From assembly GCA_963742715.1 (NCBI GenBank), contig CAVUMR010000002.1, positions 1,426,001-1,490,000 on the forward strand: a DNA stretch of 64,000 nucleotides, given 5' to 3'. Positions 1 to 10,900 of this stretch are shown piece by piece. A program made the translations under genes and the position numbers. The notes beneath the pieces are model-generated. The model was not told where the DNA came from, ran no database searches, and worked only from the letters and a program-made list of their open reading frames with translations. The stretch comes from CAVUMR01 sp963742715. GTDB lineage: Bacteria > Actinomycetota > Actinomycetes > Mycobacteriales > Micromonosporaceae. Numbering within the stretch: the stretch's first letter is position 1; every line of letters starts with the position of its first letter.

Positions 1-372
1 CAGCTCGGTACCGACGCCTGGGCGGTCGCCTGGAGTATCGGCTCGGAGTTGTCGACGGACGACGCCATCAGCCTGGCCCTGACCGCCGCCGATCCAGCCG
101 CTGCCGCTGCCGCGGACGCCACCGGCGCCCCGGACCGGATGGCCGGTGCCGACGCGGGTCGATCCGGGGTGGGTCGGCTGTCGGCCCGCGAACAGGAGGT
201 GAGCCGGCTGGTCGCGGCCGGGCTCACGAACCGGGAGATTTCCCGGGCACTGTCGATCAGCGAGAAGACGGTCGGCAGTCACCTCGACCACATCATGACC
301 AAGCTCGGGTTGCGGTCCCGTACCCGGATCGCGGTCTGGGCGGTCGAGCACGGCCTGCGGCCGGCCGACTGA
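1..372 (+). CDS. C-terminal part of a LuxR-family (LAL-like) transcriptional regulator
   Basis: The frame is open from the first base, so the gene begins before the window and only its last 123 residues are present. A LuxR-type helix-turn-helix lies at about residues 60-118 of the fragment, with the family signatures LSAREQEV, GLTNREI and the recognition helix ISEKTVGSHL. The stretch just before it (WAVAWSIGSEL, DDAISLAL) resembles the tail of the TPR-like region in large ATP-binding LuxR (LAL) or AfsR/SARP-like regulators, so the full protein is probably a large ATPase regulator; that is inference, as the ATPase part is outside. A TTG at 49 could be read as a start but is internal to the conserved stretch. 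Its target is unknown. The next gene is about 130 bp downstream on the same strand. Confidence 0.85.
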   Translation, partial: QLGTDAWAVAWSIGSELSTDDAISLALTAADPAAAAAADATGAPDRMAGADAGRSGVGRLSAREQEVSRLVAAGLTNREISRALSISEKTVGSHLDHIMTKLGLRSRTRIAVWAVEHGLRPAD

Positions 373-505
373 TCCGCCGGTACGGAGAAATCCCGATACG
401 CCATCGCGACCAGCTGCGGAATCATCCCGATGGCGGGCCCGGCCGGTCCTCCTAGCGTTCTCCGCGTCACCTCAGCCAGCTCGGCAGGACGCCAGGAGGA
501 ACGCC

Positions 506-1351
506 ATGTTCGACCAGGACACCATCGCTGGAACCGGGTACCGCACCACCCGGGTCACCGGCGGCGCCGGTGCGGAAATCTTCGTCGAGGAGTACGGCGA
601 CCGGAGCGGACGTCCGGTGCTGTTCATCCACGGCCTGTCCCAGTGCGGCCTGTCCTGGAGCGGGCAGCTGCAGTCCCGGCTCGGCAGCCGGCTCCGCCTG
701 GTCGCGATGGACCTGCGCGGTCACGGGCGGTCCGACCGACCGGACGACTACGCCGACTCGGCGCTGTGGGCCGACGACGTACACGCGGTCATCGACGCCC
801 TGGAGCTGGACCGGCCGATCCTGTGCGGCTGGTCGTACGGCGGCGTCGTGATCGCCGACTACCTCAGCCGGTACGGGGAGCAGGCGATCGGCGGGATCAA
901 CCTCGTCGGCGCGGTGTCCCGGCTCGGCGAACCGGCGCTGCCGTACTTCGGCGCCGAGTTCGTCGCCACCCTGCCCGGCCTGTGCTCCACCGAGGTGCAG
1001 ACCAGCATGTCCGCCCTGACGACCTTCCTCCGGCTCACCACGCAGGCCGAGCCGTCTCCGGAGGTGTTCTACCGGGCGCTCGGATACACCAGCGCGGTGC
1101 CGCCGTACGTCCGGCAGGCCCTGCTCAGCCGGACCCTCGTCCACGACGACGTACTGCGGAGGCTCACCTGCCCGGTCCTCATCACGCACGGCATCGAGGA
1201 CCGGATCGTGCTCCCGGCGATGGCGGAGTACCACGCGCGGCTCATGCCGCACGCCCGGACGTCGTACTACGCCGGCGTCGGGCACACGCCGTTCCGCGAG
1301 GACCCCGCGCGCTTCAACGCCGAGCTGGAGGCATTCGCGGCAGCGGTGTGA
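506..1351 (+). CDS. Alpha/beta-fold hydrolase
   Basis: This is a 281-residue alpha/beta hydrolase of usual length for the family. Visible motifs are the oxyanion region LFIHGLSQCG (about residue 49), the DLRGHGRSDRP strand-loop, the nucleophile elbow GWSYGG (serine near residue 112), the acid region with ITHGIEDRIV, and the catalytic histidine in GVGHTPF near the C-terminus. The ATG at 506 is preceded by AGGAGG about 7 bases upstream. There is no signal peptide, so it is likely cytoplasmic. The substrate cannot be read from sequence; relatives include haloperoxidase-like esterases and C-C hydrolases. A strong hairpin follows the gene, so it appears monocistronic and separate from htpG. Confidence 0.9.
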   Translation: MFDQDTIAGTGYRTTRVTGGAGAEIFVEEYGDRSGRPVLFIHGLSQCGLSWSGQLQSRLGSRLRLVAMDLRGHGRSDRPDDYADSALWADDVHAVIDALELDRPILCGWSYGGVVIADYLSRYGEQAIGGINLVGAVSRLGEPALPYFGAEFVATLPGLCSTEVQTSMSALTTFLRLTTQAEPSPEVFYRALGYTSAVPPYVRQALLSRTLVHDDVLRRLTCPVLITHGIEDRIVLPAMAEYHARLMPHARTSYYAGVGHTPFREDPARFNAELEAFAAAV

Positions 1352-1423
1352 AGCCGTGCGGTGCCCGGCCCGGGGGCCGTCGGTCCCGGCCGTGCATCCG
1401 CCGTACCGGGGTTCGTATCCTTT

Positions 1424-1448
1424 CCCCGGGGAGCGGGGCTCCCCGGGG
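1424..1448 (+). terminator. GC-rich hairpin between hydrolase and htpG
   Basis: A perfect 11-bp inverted repeat (CCCCGGGGAGC / GCTCCCCGGGG) with a GGG loop lies about 70 bases after the hydrolase stop and about 50 bases before the htpG start. There is no clear T-tract, as is common for actinobacterial terminators. Each arm contains the palindrome CCCCGGGG, so alternative pairing is possible. Confidence 0.6.
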
Positions 1449-1501
1449 GAGCCGGCGGAAGCTGTCCGCGGCACAGGTCCATCCGGGAAAGGTGTGTTGG
1501 C

Positions 1502-3424
1502 GTGAGTACTGGCATCCAGACGCGCGAGTTCCAGGCCGAGACGCGTCAGTTGCTGCAGCTGATGGTCCATTCGATCTACTCGAACAAGGACATCTTCCTG
1601 CGCGAGCTGATCTCCAACGCCTCCGACGCCCTGGACAAGCTCCGGCTCGAGTCCCTGATCGACAAGGACCTGCAGGTCGACACGTCCGACCTGCACATCG
1701 ACATCGAGGTGGACGCCGAAGCAGCGCACCCTGACCGTCCGGGACAACGGCATCGGCATGTCCCGCGACGAGGTCGTCGCGCTGATCGGCACCATCGCCA
1801 AGTCCGGCACCGCCGAGCTGCTGCAGAAGCTCAAGGAGTCGAAGGACGCGGCCGCGTCCCAGGAGCTGATCGGCCAGTTCGGGGTCGGGTTCTACTCCAC
1901 CTTCATGGTCGCCGACCGGGTCACCCTGATGACCCGCCGGGCCGGCGAAGAGGGGGGTACCCGCTGGGAGTCCACCGGCGAGGGCACCTACGCCATCGAG
2001 ACGTTCGACGGCGCTCCCGCAGGGCACCACGGTCACGCTGCACCTCAAGCCGGAGGACAGCGAGGACCAGCTGTTCGACTACACGGCGGAGTGGAAGATC
2101 CGGGAGATCGTCAAGCGGTACTCCGACTTCATCGCCTGGCCGATCCGGATGACGACCGAGCGCACCGGCGAGGACGGGGCGACCACGTACGACGTACAGA
2201 CGCTCAACTCGATGAAGGCGCTGTGGGCACGCCCCCGCAGCGAGGTCGACCGAGGCTGAGTACAACGAGTTCTACAAGCACATCAGCCACGACTGGACCG
2301 ACCCGCTGGAGACCATCCACATGAAGGCCGAGGGCACCTTCGAGTACGAGGCGCTGCTGTTCATCCCGTCGCACGCGCCGTTCGACCTGTTCGCCCAGGA
2401 CGGCAAGCGCGGCGTCCAGCTGTACGTCAAGCGGGTGTTCATCATGGACGACTGCGACGCGCTGATGCCGCGACTACCTGCGCTTCGTCAAGGGCGTGGT
2501 GGACGCGCACGACCTGTCGCTGAACATCTCCCGGGAGATCCTCCAGCAGGACCGGCAGATCCAGGTGGTCCGCCGGCTGCTGGTCAAGAAGGTGCTGTCC
2601 ACCGTCAAGGACCTGCTGGCCAAGCGACGCCGGAGCGGTACGCGACGTTCTGGACCGAGTTCGGCCGGGCGCTCAAGGAGGGCCTGATCGAGGACGCCGA
2701 CGAACTCCGAGCGCGATCCTCGACGTCGTCTCCGTCGCCTCCACCCACGACCCGGAGAACCGACCACCCTGCGGGAGTACGTGGAGCGCATGAAGGACGG
2801 CCAGCAGGACATCTACTACATGACCGGCGAGACCCGGAGCGATGATCGAGAACTCGCCGCACCTGGAGGCGTTCCGCGACCAGCGGGTACGAGGTGCTGA
2901 TCCTCACCGACCCGGTCGACGAGGTGTGGGTCGAGCAGGTCAGCGGCTACGACGGCAAGTCGCTGCAGTCGATCGCCAAGGGGCAGGTCGACCTGGACGG
3001 GTCGGACGACGGGGCCAAGGACGGCGCCGCCAAGGAACAGCAGCAGCAGGACTTCGCCGCGCTGCTGTCCTGGTTGACCACCACGCTGGACGCGGAGGTG
3101 AAGGAGGTGCGGCTGTCCACCCGGCTCACCACCTCACCGGCCTGCATCGTCGGCGACGCGCACGACATGACCCCGACGCTGGAGAAGATGTACCGCGCGA
3201 TGGGCCAGGAGGTGCCGACGGTCAAGCGGATCCTGGAGATCAACCCGACGCACCCGCTGGTCACCGGCCTGCGTACGGCCCACGAGAGCGATGCCGACGA
3301 CGAGGCGCTGGCCGAGACCGCGGAGCTGCTGTACGGGATGGCGCTGCTCGCCGAGGGCGGCGAACTGCGCGACCCGGCCCGCTTCACCAGGCTGCTGGCC
3401 GACCGGCTGGCCCGCACCTTGTAA
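1502..3424 (+). pseudogene. htpG: htpG (Hsp90 chaperone), reading frame broken about ten times
   Basis: HtpG is the bacterial Hsp90, an ATP-dependent cytosolic dimeric chaperone. All family landmarks are present in order: TREFQAETRQLLQLMVHS at the GTG start, the ATP-site helix with LRELISNASDALDKLR, DNGIGM, GQFGVGFYS, then the middle domain (WPIRM, YVKRVFIMDDCD, LSLNISREILQQ) and the dimerisation end (INPTHPLV). The frame changes near 1724, 2017, 2250, 2471, 2625, 2632, 2710, 2761, 2841 and 2884. Eight events behave as one-base insertions and two as one-base losses (the 2710 event could be +2). The net shift is a multiple of three, so the last 177 codons are in the starting frame. Between events the protein looks fully conserved, which argues for sequence error as much as for decay. 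Read literally, no full-length HtpG can be made. Confidence 0.85.
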
Positions 3425-3462
3425 CGCCGGGCCAGCACCCGCCGGCTCGCTGCCGGCTCCCT

Positions 3463-3494
3463 ACCGTGACCGCGCCGCCCGGCGCGGTCACGGT
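3463..3494 (+). terminator. Long perfect hairpin after htpG
   Basis: A perfect 14-bp stem (ACCGTGACCGCGCC / GGCGCGGTCACGGT) with a GCCC loop starts about 39 bases after the htpG stop. It separates htpG from the exporter gene at 3604 and is the strongest terminator-like structure seen in the window. Confidence 0.75.
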
Positions 3495-3603
3495 GACGGG
3501 CGAATACCGGCATAACCGCCGGTGGTCCGCGTCTCGACGCAAATTGGGTTCTCGCCTATCGTGACCCGGCCGGAGGCATACGTCGACCTGGGGGAGATGA
3601 CGG

Positions 3604-4950
3604 GTGGCTGACGGGCACGAGGTGGAGTCCGCCCCCGACGGCCCGGTGGCTCCGCCGCGGGGCATGCGTCACCTGCGGCTGTTCGCGGTCGGCTACACAG
3701 TGTCGTCGTTCGGCAACAACCTCAACATGGTCGCGCTGAGCGTCTTCGCGTACCACGCCACCGGCAGCGCGCTGCAGACCGGCGTCTTCATGGCCCTGCG
3801 GCTGACCGCGAGCTTCGTCTCCGGCCTGACCGCCGGTGGCGTGATCGCCCGGTACCCGCGCAAGCGCGTCATGATCACCAGCGACCTGCTGCAGGCATCC
3901 GCGCTGGTGGTGCTCGTGCTGGCGCCGACCGGTACCCGGGTGTCGCTGCTGTACGTGCTGGCCCTGCTGTTCGGGTTCTGCGGCACGATGTCGGGCGTCG
4001 CGCTGCGCAGCGGGGTTCCGGACATCGTGGGGGTCGAGCACCGGGTACAGGCGAACGCGCTGCTCGTCACCGGCCGGTCGATCGCGATGATCGCCGGCTT
4101 CGCCGGTGCCGGCGTCATCGTCGCCACCGCCGGTTACGACGCGGTCTTTCTGCTCGACGCGGCCACCTTCGTGGTGTCCGCGGCCAACCTGGGTTGGCTG
4201 CCGATCCTCAACCGGCCGCCGGCCCGGGCACCGGCAACTCCCGACGCGGGTACCTCGCGGCGCAGCGCGCACCGGGCGGCGCTCGGGTACCTGACCGCCG
4301 CCGCGCCGGTACTGCTCGTGATGATCGCGATCCGTACCGTCGACACGTTCGGGTCGGCCGCGCACAACGTGGCGTTGCCGGTGTACTCGACCGGTCTGGA
4401 TCCCGGTGACCCGGCCGGATTCGTCGGCCGGTTCCTCGCGGTCTGGGCGGTCGGCAATCTGCTCGTTCAGCAGCTCGTGAGCAGGCTCGTCCGACGTACC
4501 GGCCGGGAGGTCGGCGAGAAGGCGTTCGCGGTCGGTACCTGCCTGATGTCGGCCATGTTCATCCTCGCGTTCACCGGCATCGGCTGGCCGGCCGTGATCG
4601 CGGTGGCGCTGGCCGCCGGAGTCGCCGACGGGTTCACCGAGATCGCGTACCACTCCCGGCTGCAGACCGCGCCGGAGCACCAGCGCGGCCACGTGTTCGG
4701 ACTGTCCGCCACGGTGGAGAGCGTTGGCTTCGGCTCCGGCATGGTGCTCTCGGCGGCGCTGCTGGAGCGGTACGCGCCGGTCACCGTGGTAGGGGTCTTC
4801 CACGGCGTCGCGATCGTGCTCGCGCTCGCCTTCCTGCTGTACCTGGCTCGCAGCCGGCGGTTGCGCGGCCCCGGGACCAGCGACATCACCGACCCCCGGC
4901 CAGCGGCGCCGGCCGAGACCGCGGAGGTGAGCCCGCATGCGTCGGCGTGA
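3604..4950 (+). CDS. MFS drug/siderophore-type exporter (EntS/DHA3-like)
   Basis: This is a 448-residue integral membrane protein with about 12 predicted hydrophobic segments and the motif-A-like region between TM2 and TM3 (GGVIARYPRKRVM, about residues 78-90). The N-terminal segment (LFAVGYTVSSFGNNLNMVAL) resembles EntS/DHA3-type exporters. The start is GTG at 3604 with GGGGGAG upstream; the ATG at 3598 runs into a stop. The last 14 bases overlap the start of the giant synthase at 4937, so the two are probably translationally coupled. This points to export of the P1-derived product or self-protection (inference). There is no signal peptide beyond TM1. Confidence 0.88.
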   Translation: MADGHEVESAPDGPVAPPRGMRHLRLFAVGYTVSSFGNNLNMVALSVFAYHATGSALQTGVFMALRLTASFVSGLTAGGVIARYPRKRVMITSDLLQASALVVLVLAPTGTRVSLLYVLALLFGFCGTMSGVALRSGVPDIVGVEHRVQANALLVTGRSIAMIAGFAGAGVIVATAGYDAVFLLDAATFVVSAANLGWLPILNRPPARAPATPDAGTSRRSAHRAALGYLTAAAPVLLVMIAIRTVDTFGSAAHNVALPVYSTGLDPGDPAGFVGRFLAVWAVGNLLVQQLVSRLVRRTGREVGEKAFAVGTCLMSAMFILAFTGIGWPAVIAVALAAGVADGFTEIAYHSRLQTAPEHQRGHVFGLSATVESVGFGSGMVLSAALLERYAPVTVVGVFHGVAIVLALAFLLYLARSRRLRGPGTSDITDPRPAAPAETAEVSPHASA

Positions 4951-7900
4951 CCTCGAGGCGGAGCTGCTGGGCGTACCGGGGGTCGCCGAGGTCGCGTGCG
5001 CCGACCGGGCGGCGGACCCCGCCGGCACGCCGCGCCGCGTCGCCTACGTGGTACCGGGCGCCGGCGTCGACCTGGGCCGGTTGCGCCGCCGGCTCGCAGC
5101 CGTACCAGCCGCGGCGGTATCGGCCGGTGAATCCGTCGCGGTCGTCTTCGTCGACCAGCTGCCCCGTACCGCCGACGGGCAGCCGGACCTGGACGCGCTG
5201 GACGCGGTACCGGTGGTCACGCCCCGGGAGGTACGCCGGCTCGGCCGGGAGCTCGGCGACACCGCGCGGGTCGAGCTGGCCCGGGCGGTCCGCCAGGCCC
5301 CCCGGGTACACCTGGCCGATCTCGACCCGTCCTGGCGGCCGGTGGCCGGGACGGCGCCGCCGCCGAGTCGGTCGACGGACTCCGGTGCCACAGCCGCCGG
5401 TGCCACAGCCGCCGGTGCCACAGCCGCCGGTGCCACCGACCCGGCAGCCGGTCCGCCCGCGGAGTGTCGCGGCGCCGACCTGACCCTGCCGGCGGACGCG
5501 GCCCGCACCCTGCCCGAGGCGTTGCGCCGCGCCGCGGTCGAGCATGCCGAGCGGGGGGTACGGGTCGTCGAGGCGGACGGTACCGAGGCGGAGCTGCGCT
5601 ACCCGGTGCTGCTCGACCGGGCCCGCCGCGTGCTCGCCGGCCTGCGGGAGGCCGGGCTGCGGCCGGGCGATCCGGTGCTGCTGCAGGTACCGCTGCTGCG
5701 CGAGTACTTCCCGGCGTTCTGGGCGTGCGTACTGGGCGGGATGCGCCCGGTGACCGTCGCGCAGCCGCCGAGCTACGACGCGCGCAACGCGGTACTGGAC
5801 AAGCTGGTCCACACCTGGCGTGCGCTGGACGCGCCGGTGGTACTCGCGGCCGGCTCCGCGGTCCCGGCGCTGCGCCGGCTGCCGGACCTCGCCGAGGTCG
5901 CCGGACCGGACGGACTGGACGGGTTCCGGGTGCTGGACGTGACCGGGTACGCCGACGCGGCGCCCGCGCCGGACGCGCCCGACCCGGATCCGGCCGAGGT
6001 CGCGCTGATGCAGCTCTCCTCGGGCAGTACCGGCGCGCCGAAGGTCATCCAGATCACGCACCGCGGCATCGCCGAGATGATCGTCGGCGCCCGCGCGGAC
6101 AACCTGATCGAGCCGGGTGAGGTCACGTTCAACTGGCTGCCGTTCGACCACGTCGTACCGCTGGTCACCTGCCACGTCCGGGACGTCTTCCTCGGCTGCG
6201 AGCAGGTGCACTGCGCGACCCCACTGGTGGCCGCCGATCCGCTCCGGTGGCTCGCCGAAATGGACAAGCACCGGGTCGCGCACAGCTGGGCGCCGAACTT
6301 CGGGTACCGGCTGGTCGCCGAGGCGCTGCGCGCCGCACCGGGCCGACACTTCGACCTGACCTGTGTACGGACCCTGGTCAACGCCGGTGAGCAGTGCACG
6401 CTGCCGGTGATGCGCGAGTTCGCCGAGGCGACCGCGCCGTTCGGCGTCACCGCGGACGCCCTGCTGCTCTCCTGGGGGATGGCGGAGACCTGTACGACCA
6501 TCACCTTCACCTCGTTCGCGCATCCCGGTGCGGTACGCACGGTGCGGTCGGACAGCCTCGGCGGCGAGCTGCGGGACGCGCAGCCGGGTACCCCCGGCGC
6601 CACCGTGTTCCTCAGCATGGGCCGGCCCACGGTCGGCACCGTGTTCCGGGTGGTCGGGCCGGACGGGGTGGCCCTGCCGGAGCGGTGGATCGGGCGGCTG
6701 CAGCTGCGGTCCGGCCGGGTCACGCCCGGCTACCTGAACAATCCGGAGGCCAACGCCGAGGCGTTCACCGCCGATGGCTGGTTCGACACCGGCGACCTCG
6801 CGTTCCTGGCCGACGGCGAGGTCACGATCACCGGTCGGGCCAAGGAACTGATCATCATCAACGGCGCCAACCACTACTGCTACGACCTCGAGGACACGGT
6901 CAGCGAGGTGTCCGGGGTACGGCCCGGGCTCGTCGCCGCCTGTGGTGTGCCGGCGGCGGACACCGGCAGTGAGGCGCTGGTCATCTTCTTCGTGCCGTCC
7001 ACGGACCTCGCGGCGGTCGACCCGTCCGGGGAACCCGCGGTGGCCCGGGTGGCGCGGGAGCTCCGTACCGCCCTGGTGCGCCGGCATCAGCTCCCGGTGG
7101 CGCTCGCGGTGCCGGTCGCCGAGGCCGAGTTCCCGCGTACGACCAGCGGAAAGATCCAGCGGACCAAGCTGCGTACCACCTTGCTGGACGGCGGCTTCGA
7201 CGCGGCGATCCGGGCGCTCGACCTGGCCGAGGGGAACGCGCGTACCGCGCCGGACTGCGTGTACGAGTGGCGCTGGACCGCGCTCGAACCGGCACCGCCA
7301 CCGGTGGCGACCGGACTCACCGTGGTGTGTGGCCCGCCCGGGCCGGTGACCCGACTCGCCGCCGGGCTCAGTGAGCGGATCGGTACGGCCGCCGTCGTGG
7401 CCGTGCAGTTCTCCGAGGGGTACGCGCGTGAGCCCGACCGGTACCGGCTCGATCCGCTGGACGCCGGGGGATGGGACGCGCTGTTCCGATCGCTCGACGG
7501 TGCGCCGGCCCGCCTCGTGTACGTGCACGACGGAGCCGACGATCCGGCGGTACCGCTGCTGCTGGCGTACCAGGCGCTGGTGCGGTGCTTCGGGCTGGAC
7601 CGCGGGGCCGACCGGCCGGTCGAGCTCGTCACGGTCAGCCGCGGACTGCACCGGATCCCCGGCTCCTCCAGCGCTGAACAACCGGTCGACTTTCGCGCGG
7701 CGGTACTGCCGGCAGTTGTGGAGGGGATCAGCCGGGAGACGCCCGGGATCGACGCCTGGCACCTGGACCTGCCCGCCGCCAGCGAGGATGCCGCGGTACC
7801 GGCTGACGAACTGGTAGAGGCGCTCGAGGCTCGCCGGGACCAGAGCGAGCTTGCCTGGCGGGACGGTCGGCCGTACGTCCGCCGGCTGGTACCGGTGCCG

Positions 7901-10900
7901 CTGGACAGCCGCGGTACCAGCGCCGATACCGACGCGGCACCTGACCTGAGCGGCGGGTACCTGGTCACCGGCGGGCTGGGCGGAGTCGGGCAGGAGCTCC
8001 TGCGGGACCTGCTCCACCGGTACCCGATGAGGGTTCTGCTGGTCGGTCGGACCGACCTCGACGCCTCGCCGGAGCATCGGGCGGCGTTCGACCGGCTCGC
8101 CGCGCTCGGCGACGTGAGCTACCGCGCGGTCGACGTGTGCGACGCGCCGGCGCTGGCGCGAGCGGTCGCCGAAGCGGAGGAGCGCTGGGCGCAGCCACTC
8201 GCCGGGGTCCTGCACCTGGCCGGCAGCATGGAGTTCCGGCTGCTCGCCGACACCGATCCGGCCGCGTGGCAGCGTGCGGTCGCGGCCAAGACCCGCGGCA
8301 CGCTGGCCGTCGACGCGCTCCTCGCCGAGCGTCCGGACGCGCGCCTGATCGCGTCGTCGTCGCTGATCACCGTGTTCCCGGCGGTCGGCGGTACGGCGTA
8401 CACGGCCGCGAACCGGTTCCTCGAGGCGTACTGCGAGCACCGCCGGGCGTCAGGTGCCGAGACCCATTGCCTGTCCTGGGGGGTGTGGCGGGACACCGGC
8501 ATGAGCCGGGACAACCCGTTCGTCGCTCACGTCGGGCAGCGCGGCCTGCTTACCCTCGAGCCGCGGGAGGCGCGCGCACTGCACCGGGCCCTGCTCGGCC
8601 GGTCGCCCGGGCAGTACCTGATCGGGGTCGACGCCACCGCGGAAGAGGTACGTCTCCTCGCCGCGCCGGACCGCCCGTCCCCGTTGGAGCTGCCGACGGT
8701 CACCTGGGCCGGCGGTGTCAGCCGGACGGGCGGGACCGCTCCGACGCTCGTCGACGCGCTGGGCCGCCCGGTGCCGTGCCAGCTCGGAACCGGCGAGCCG
8801 CCCGCCGCGCAGGCTGGTTCGCCGTCGACCGATCGGGTCGTGACCAGCGTCAACGCGTCGGTAGGCCGCGCCGCGATGACCCGCCGGGTCGCCGAGCTCG
8901 TCCGCGCGGTCGCGCCGGACGCGCGGGACACCGACCGGCCGTTCCACGAGCTCGGCATCGGCTCCATGCAGCTGCTCCAGCTGCACGGCCGGCTGCGGGA
9001 CGCCCTCGGCACCGAGCTGGACCCCACCACCCTGTTCGCGTACCCGACCATCGAGGCGCTCGCGGCACACCTGGCCGGCTCCGCCGCTGGTCCGGATTCC
9101 GGTACCGCGGGCGAGGCCGGCGGGGACCGGCGGATCGCGATCATCGCGATGGCCGGACGGTTCCCGGGTGCGGACTCGGTCGACGAGTTCTGGGAGAACG
9201 TGCGCGCCGGGGTACGCAGCATCCGCCGGTTCAGCCCGGACGAGCTCGCCGCGGCCGGCCTGCCGGCCGACCGCGCGACCCACCCGGAGTTCGTACCGGC
9301 CAGCGGCGTGCTGTCCGACGTCGCCGGCTTCGACGCGGCGTACTTCGGCCTGAGCGCGCGGGAAGCGGCACTGACCGAACCGGCGCAGCGGCTGTTCCTG
9401 GAGTGCTGCCACACCGCGCTGGAGTACGGCGGATACGCGGCCGGATCACCGGCTCTGCTGGCCGGCGGGCCGGATGGTACGCGGGTCGGCGTGTTCGCCG
9501 GTTCCGGGATGAACCTGTACGCGCTGCAGAGCTACCTGCTCACCCAGCTCGACGGCGGGCGGGCCGGCGACGATCCGGTCGAGGCGCTGCAGGTCGCGAT
9601 CGGCAACCAGCCGGACTTCCTGGCCACCCGGGTGGCGCACCGGCTCGGGCTGACCGGACCGGCGGTGAACGTGCAGACCGCGTGTTCGACGTCGCTGGTC
9701 GCACTGCATCTGGCCAGCCGTGCCCTGCTCGCCGGTGACGCGGATCTGGCGCTGGCCGGTGCGGCGGCGGTACATGTCCCGCAGGTGACCGGCTACCGGT
9801 ACCGCGACGGTTCGATCCTGTCCCGTACCGGCGAGTGCCGGGCGTTCGACAAAGACGCGGACGGCACGGTCGGCGGCAACGGCGTGGCCGCGGTGCTGCT
9901 CAAGCGGTACGACCGAGCGGTCGCGGACGGCGACACGATCCACGCCGTGATCCTCGGCTCCGCGGTGAACAACGACGGGGCCGCGAAGGTGGGCTTCACC
10001 GCGCCGAGTGTCGAGGGGCAGGTGCAGGTCGTACGACAGGCGCTCGCGGCGGCCGCGGTCGACGCCGGCACGATCGGGTACGTCGAGGCGCACGGCACCG
10101 GCACCCACCTCGGCGACCCGATCGAGGTACGCGCGCTCACCGAGGCGTACCGCGCGGACAGCGCCGCCACCGGCTGGTGCACGCTCGGCTCGGTCAAGTC
10201 GAACATCGGTCACCTGGACAGTTGCGCCGGCATGGCCGGGCTGATCAAGGCGGTACAGGTGCTCAAGCACCGGACCCTGCCGCCCCAGGTCGCCCTGTCG
10301 ACCCCGAACCCGGACCTGCGGCTGGAGTCGAGCCCGTTCGTGCTGCGTACCGAGGCGGTGGACTGGTCCAGCTCCGGTCCCCGCCGGGCCGCGGTGAGCG
10401 CGTTCGGCGTCGGCGGTACCAACGCGCACGTGATCCTCGAAGAGGCGCCGGTCGCGCCGGAGCCGGACGAGGCGCCGGGGCCGGTGCTGCTGCCGCTGTC
10501 CGCGCGCTCACCGGAAGCGCTCGACGCCCTCGTCGGTCGCTACCGCGACGCGCTGCCGGATGCCGACCTGCGGCTCGCCGACCTGGTCACCACCGCCGCG
10601 CTGGGCCGCCGGCACGACCGGCACCGGCTGGTCGCCATCGCCGACACCGCGGCCGGGCTCGCCGCCGCTCTGGGTTCCACCGGACCTGCTCTGGTACGCG
10701 GGGAGCTGCCTCGCGACGGTGCCGCTCCGGTCGCGTTCCTCTTTCCGGGGCAGGGCAGCCCGTACCCGGGCATGGGTCGGAGCCTGTACCAGCGGTTCGG
10801 CACGTTCCGGGAGGTCGTCGACGAGTGCGAGGCGTACCACCGGGACGTGTTCGGCACCTCGCTGCGGGACTGGCTGCTCGGCACTGGGTCCTCAGATGGC

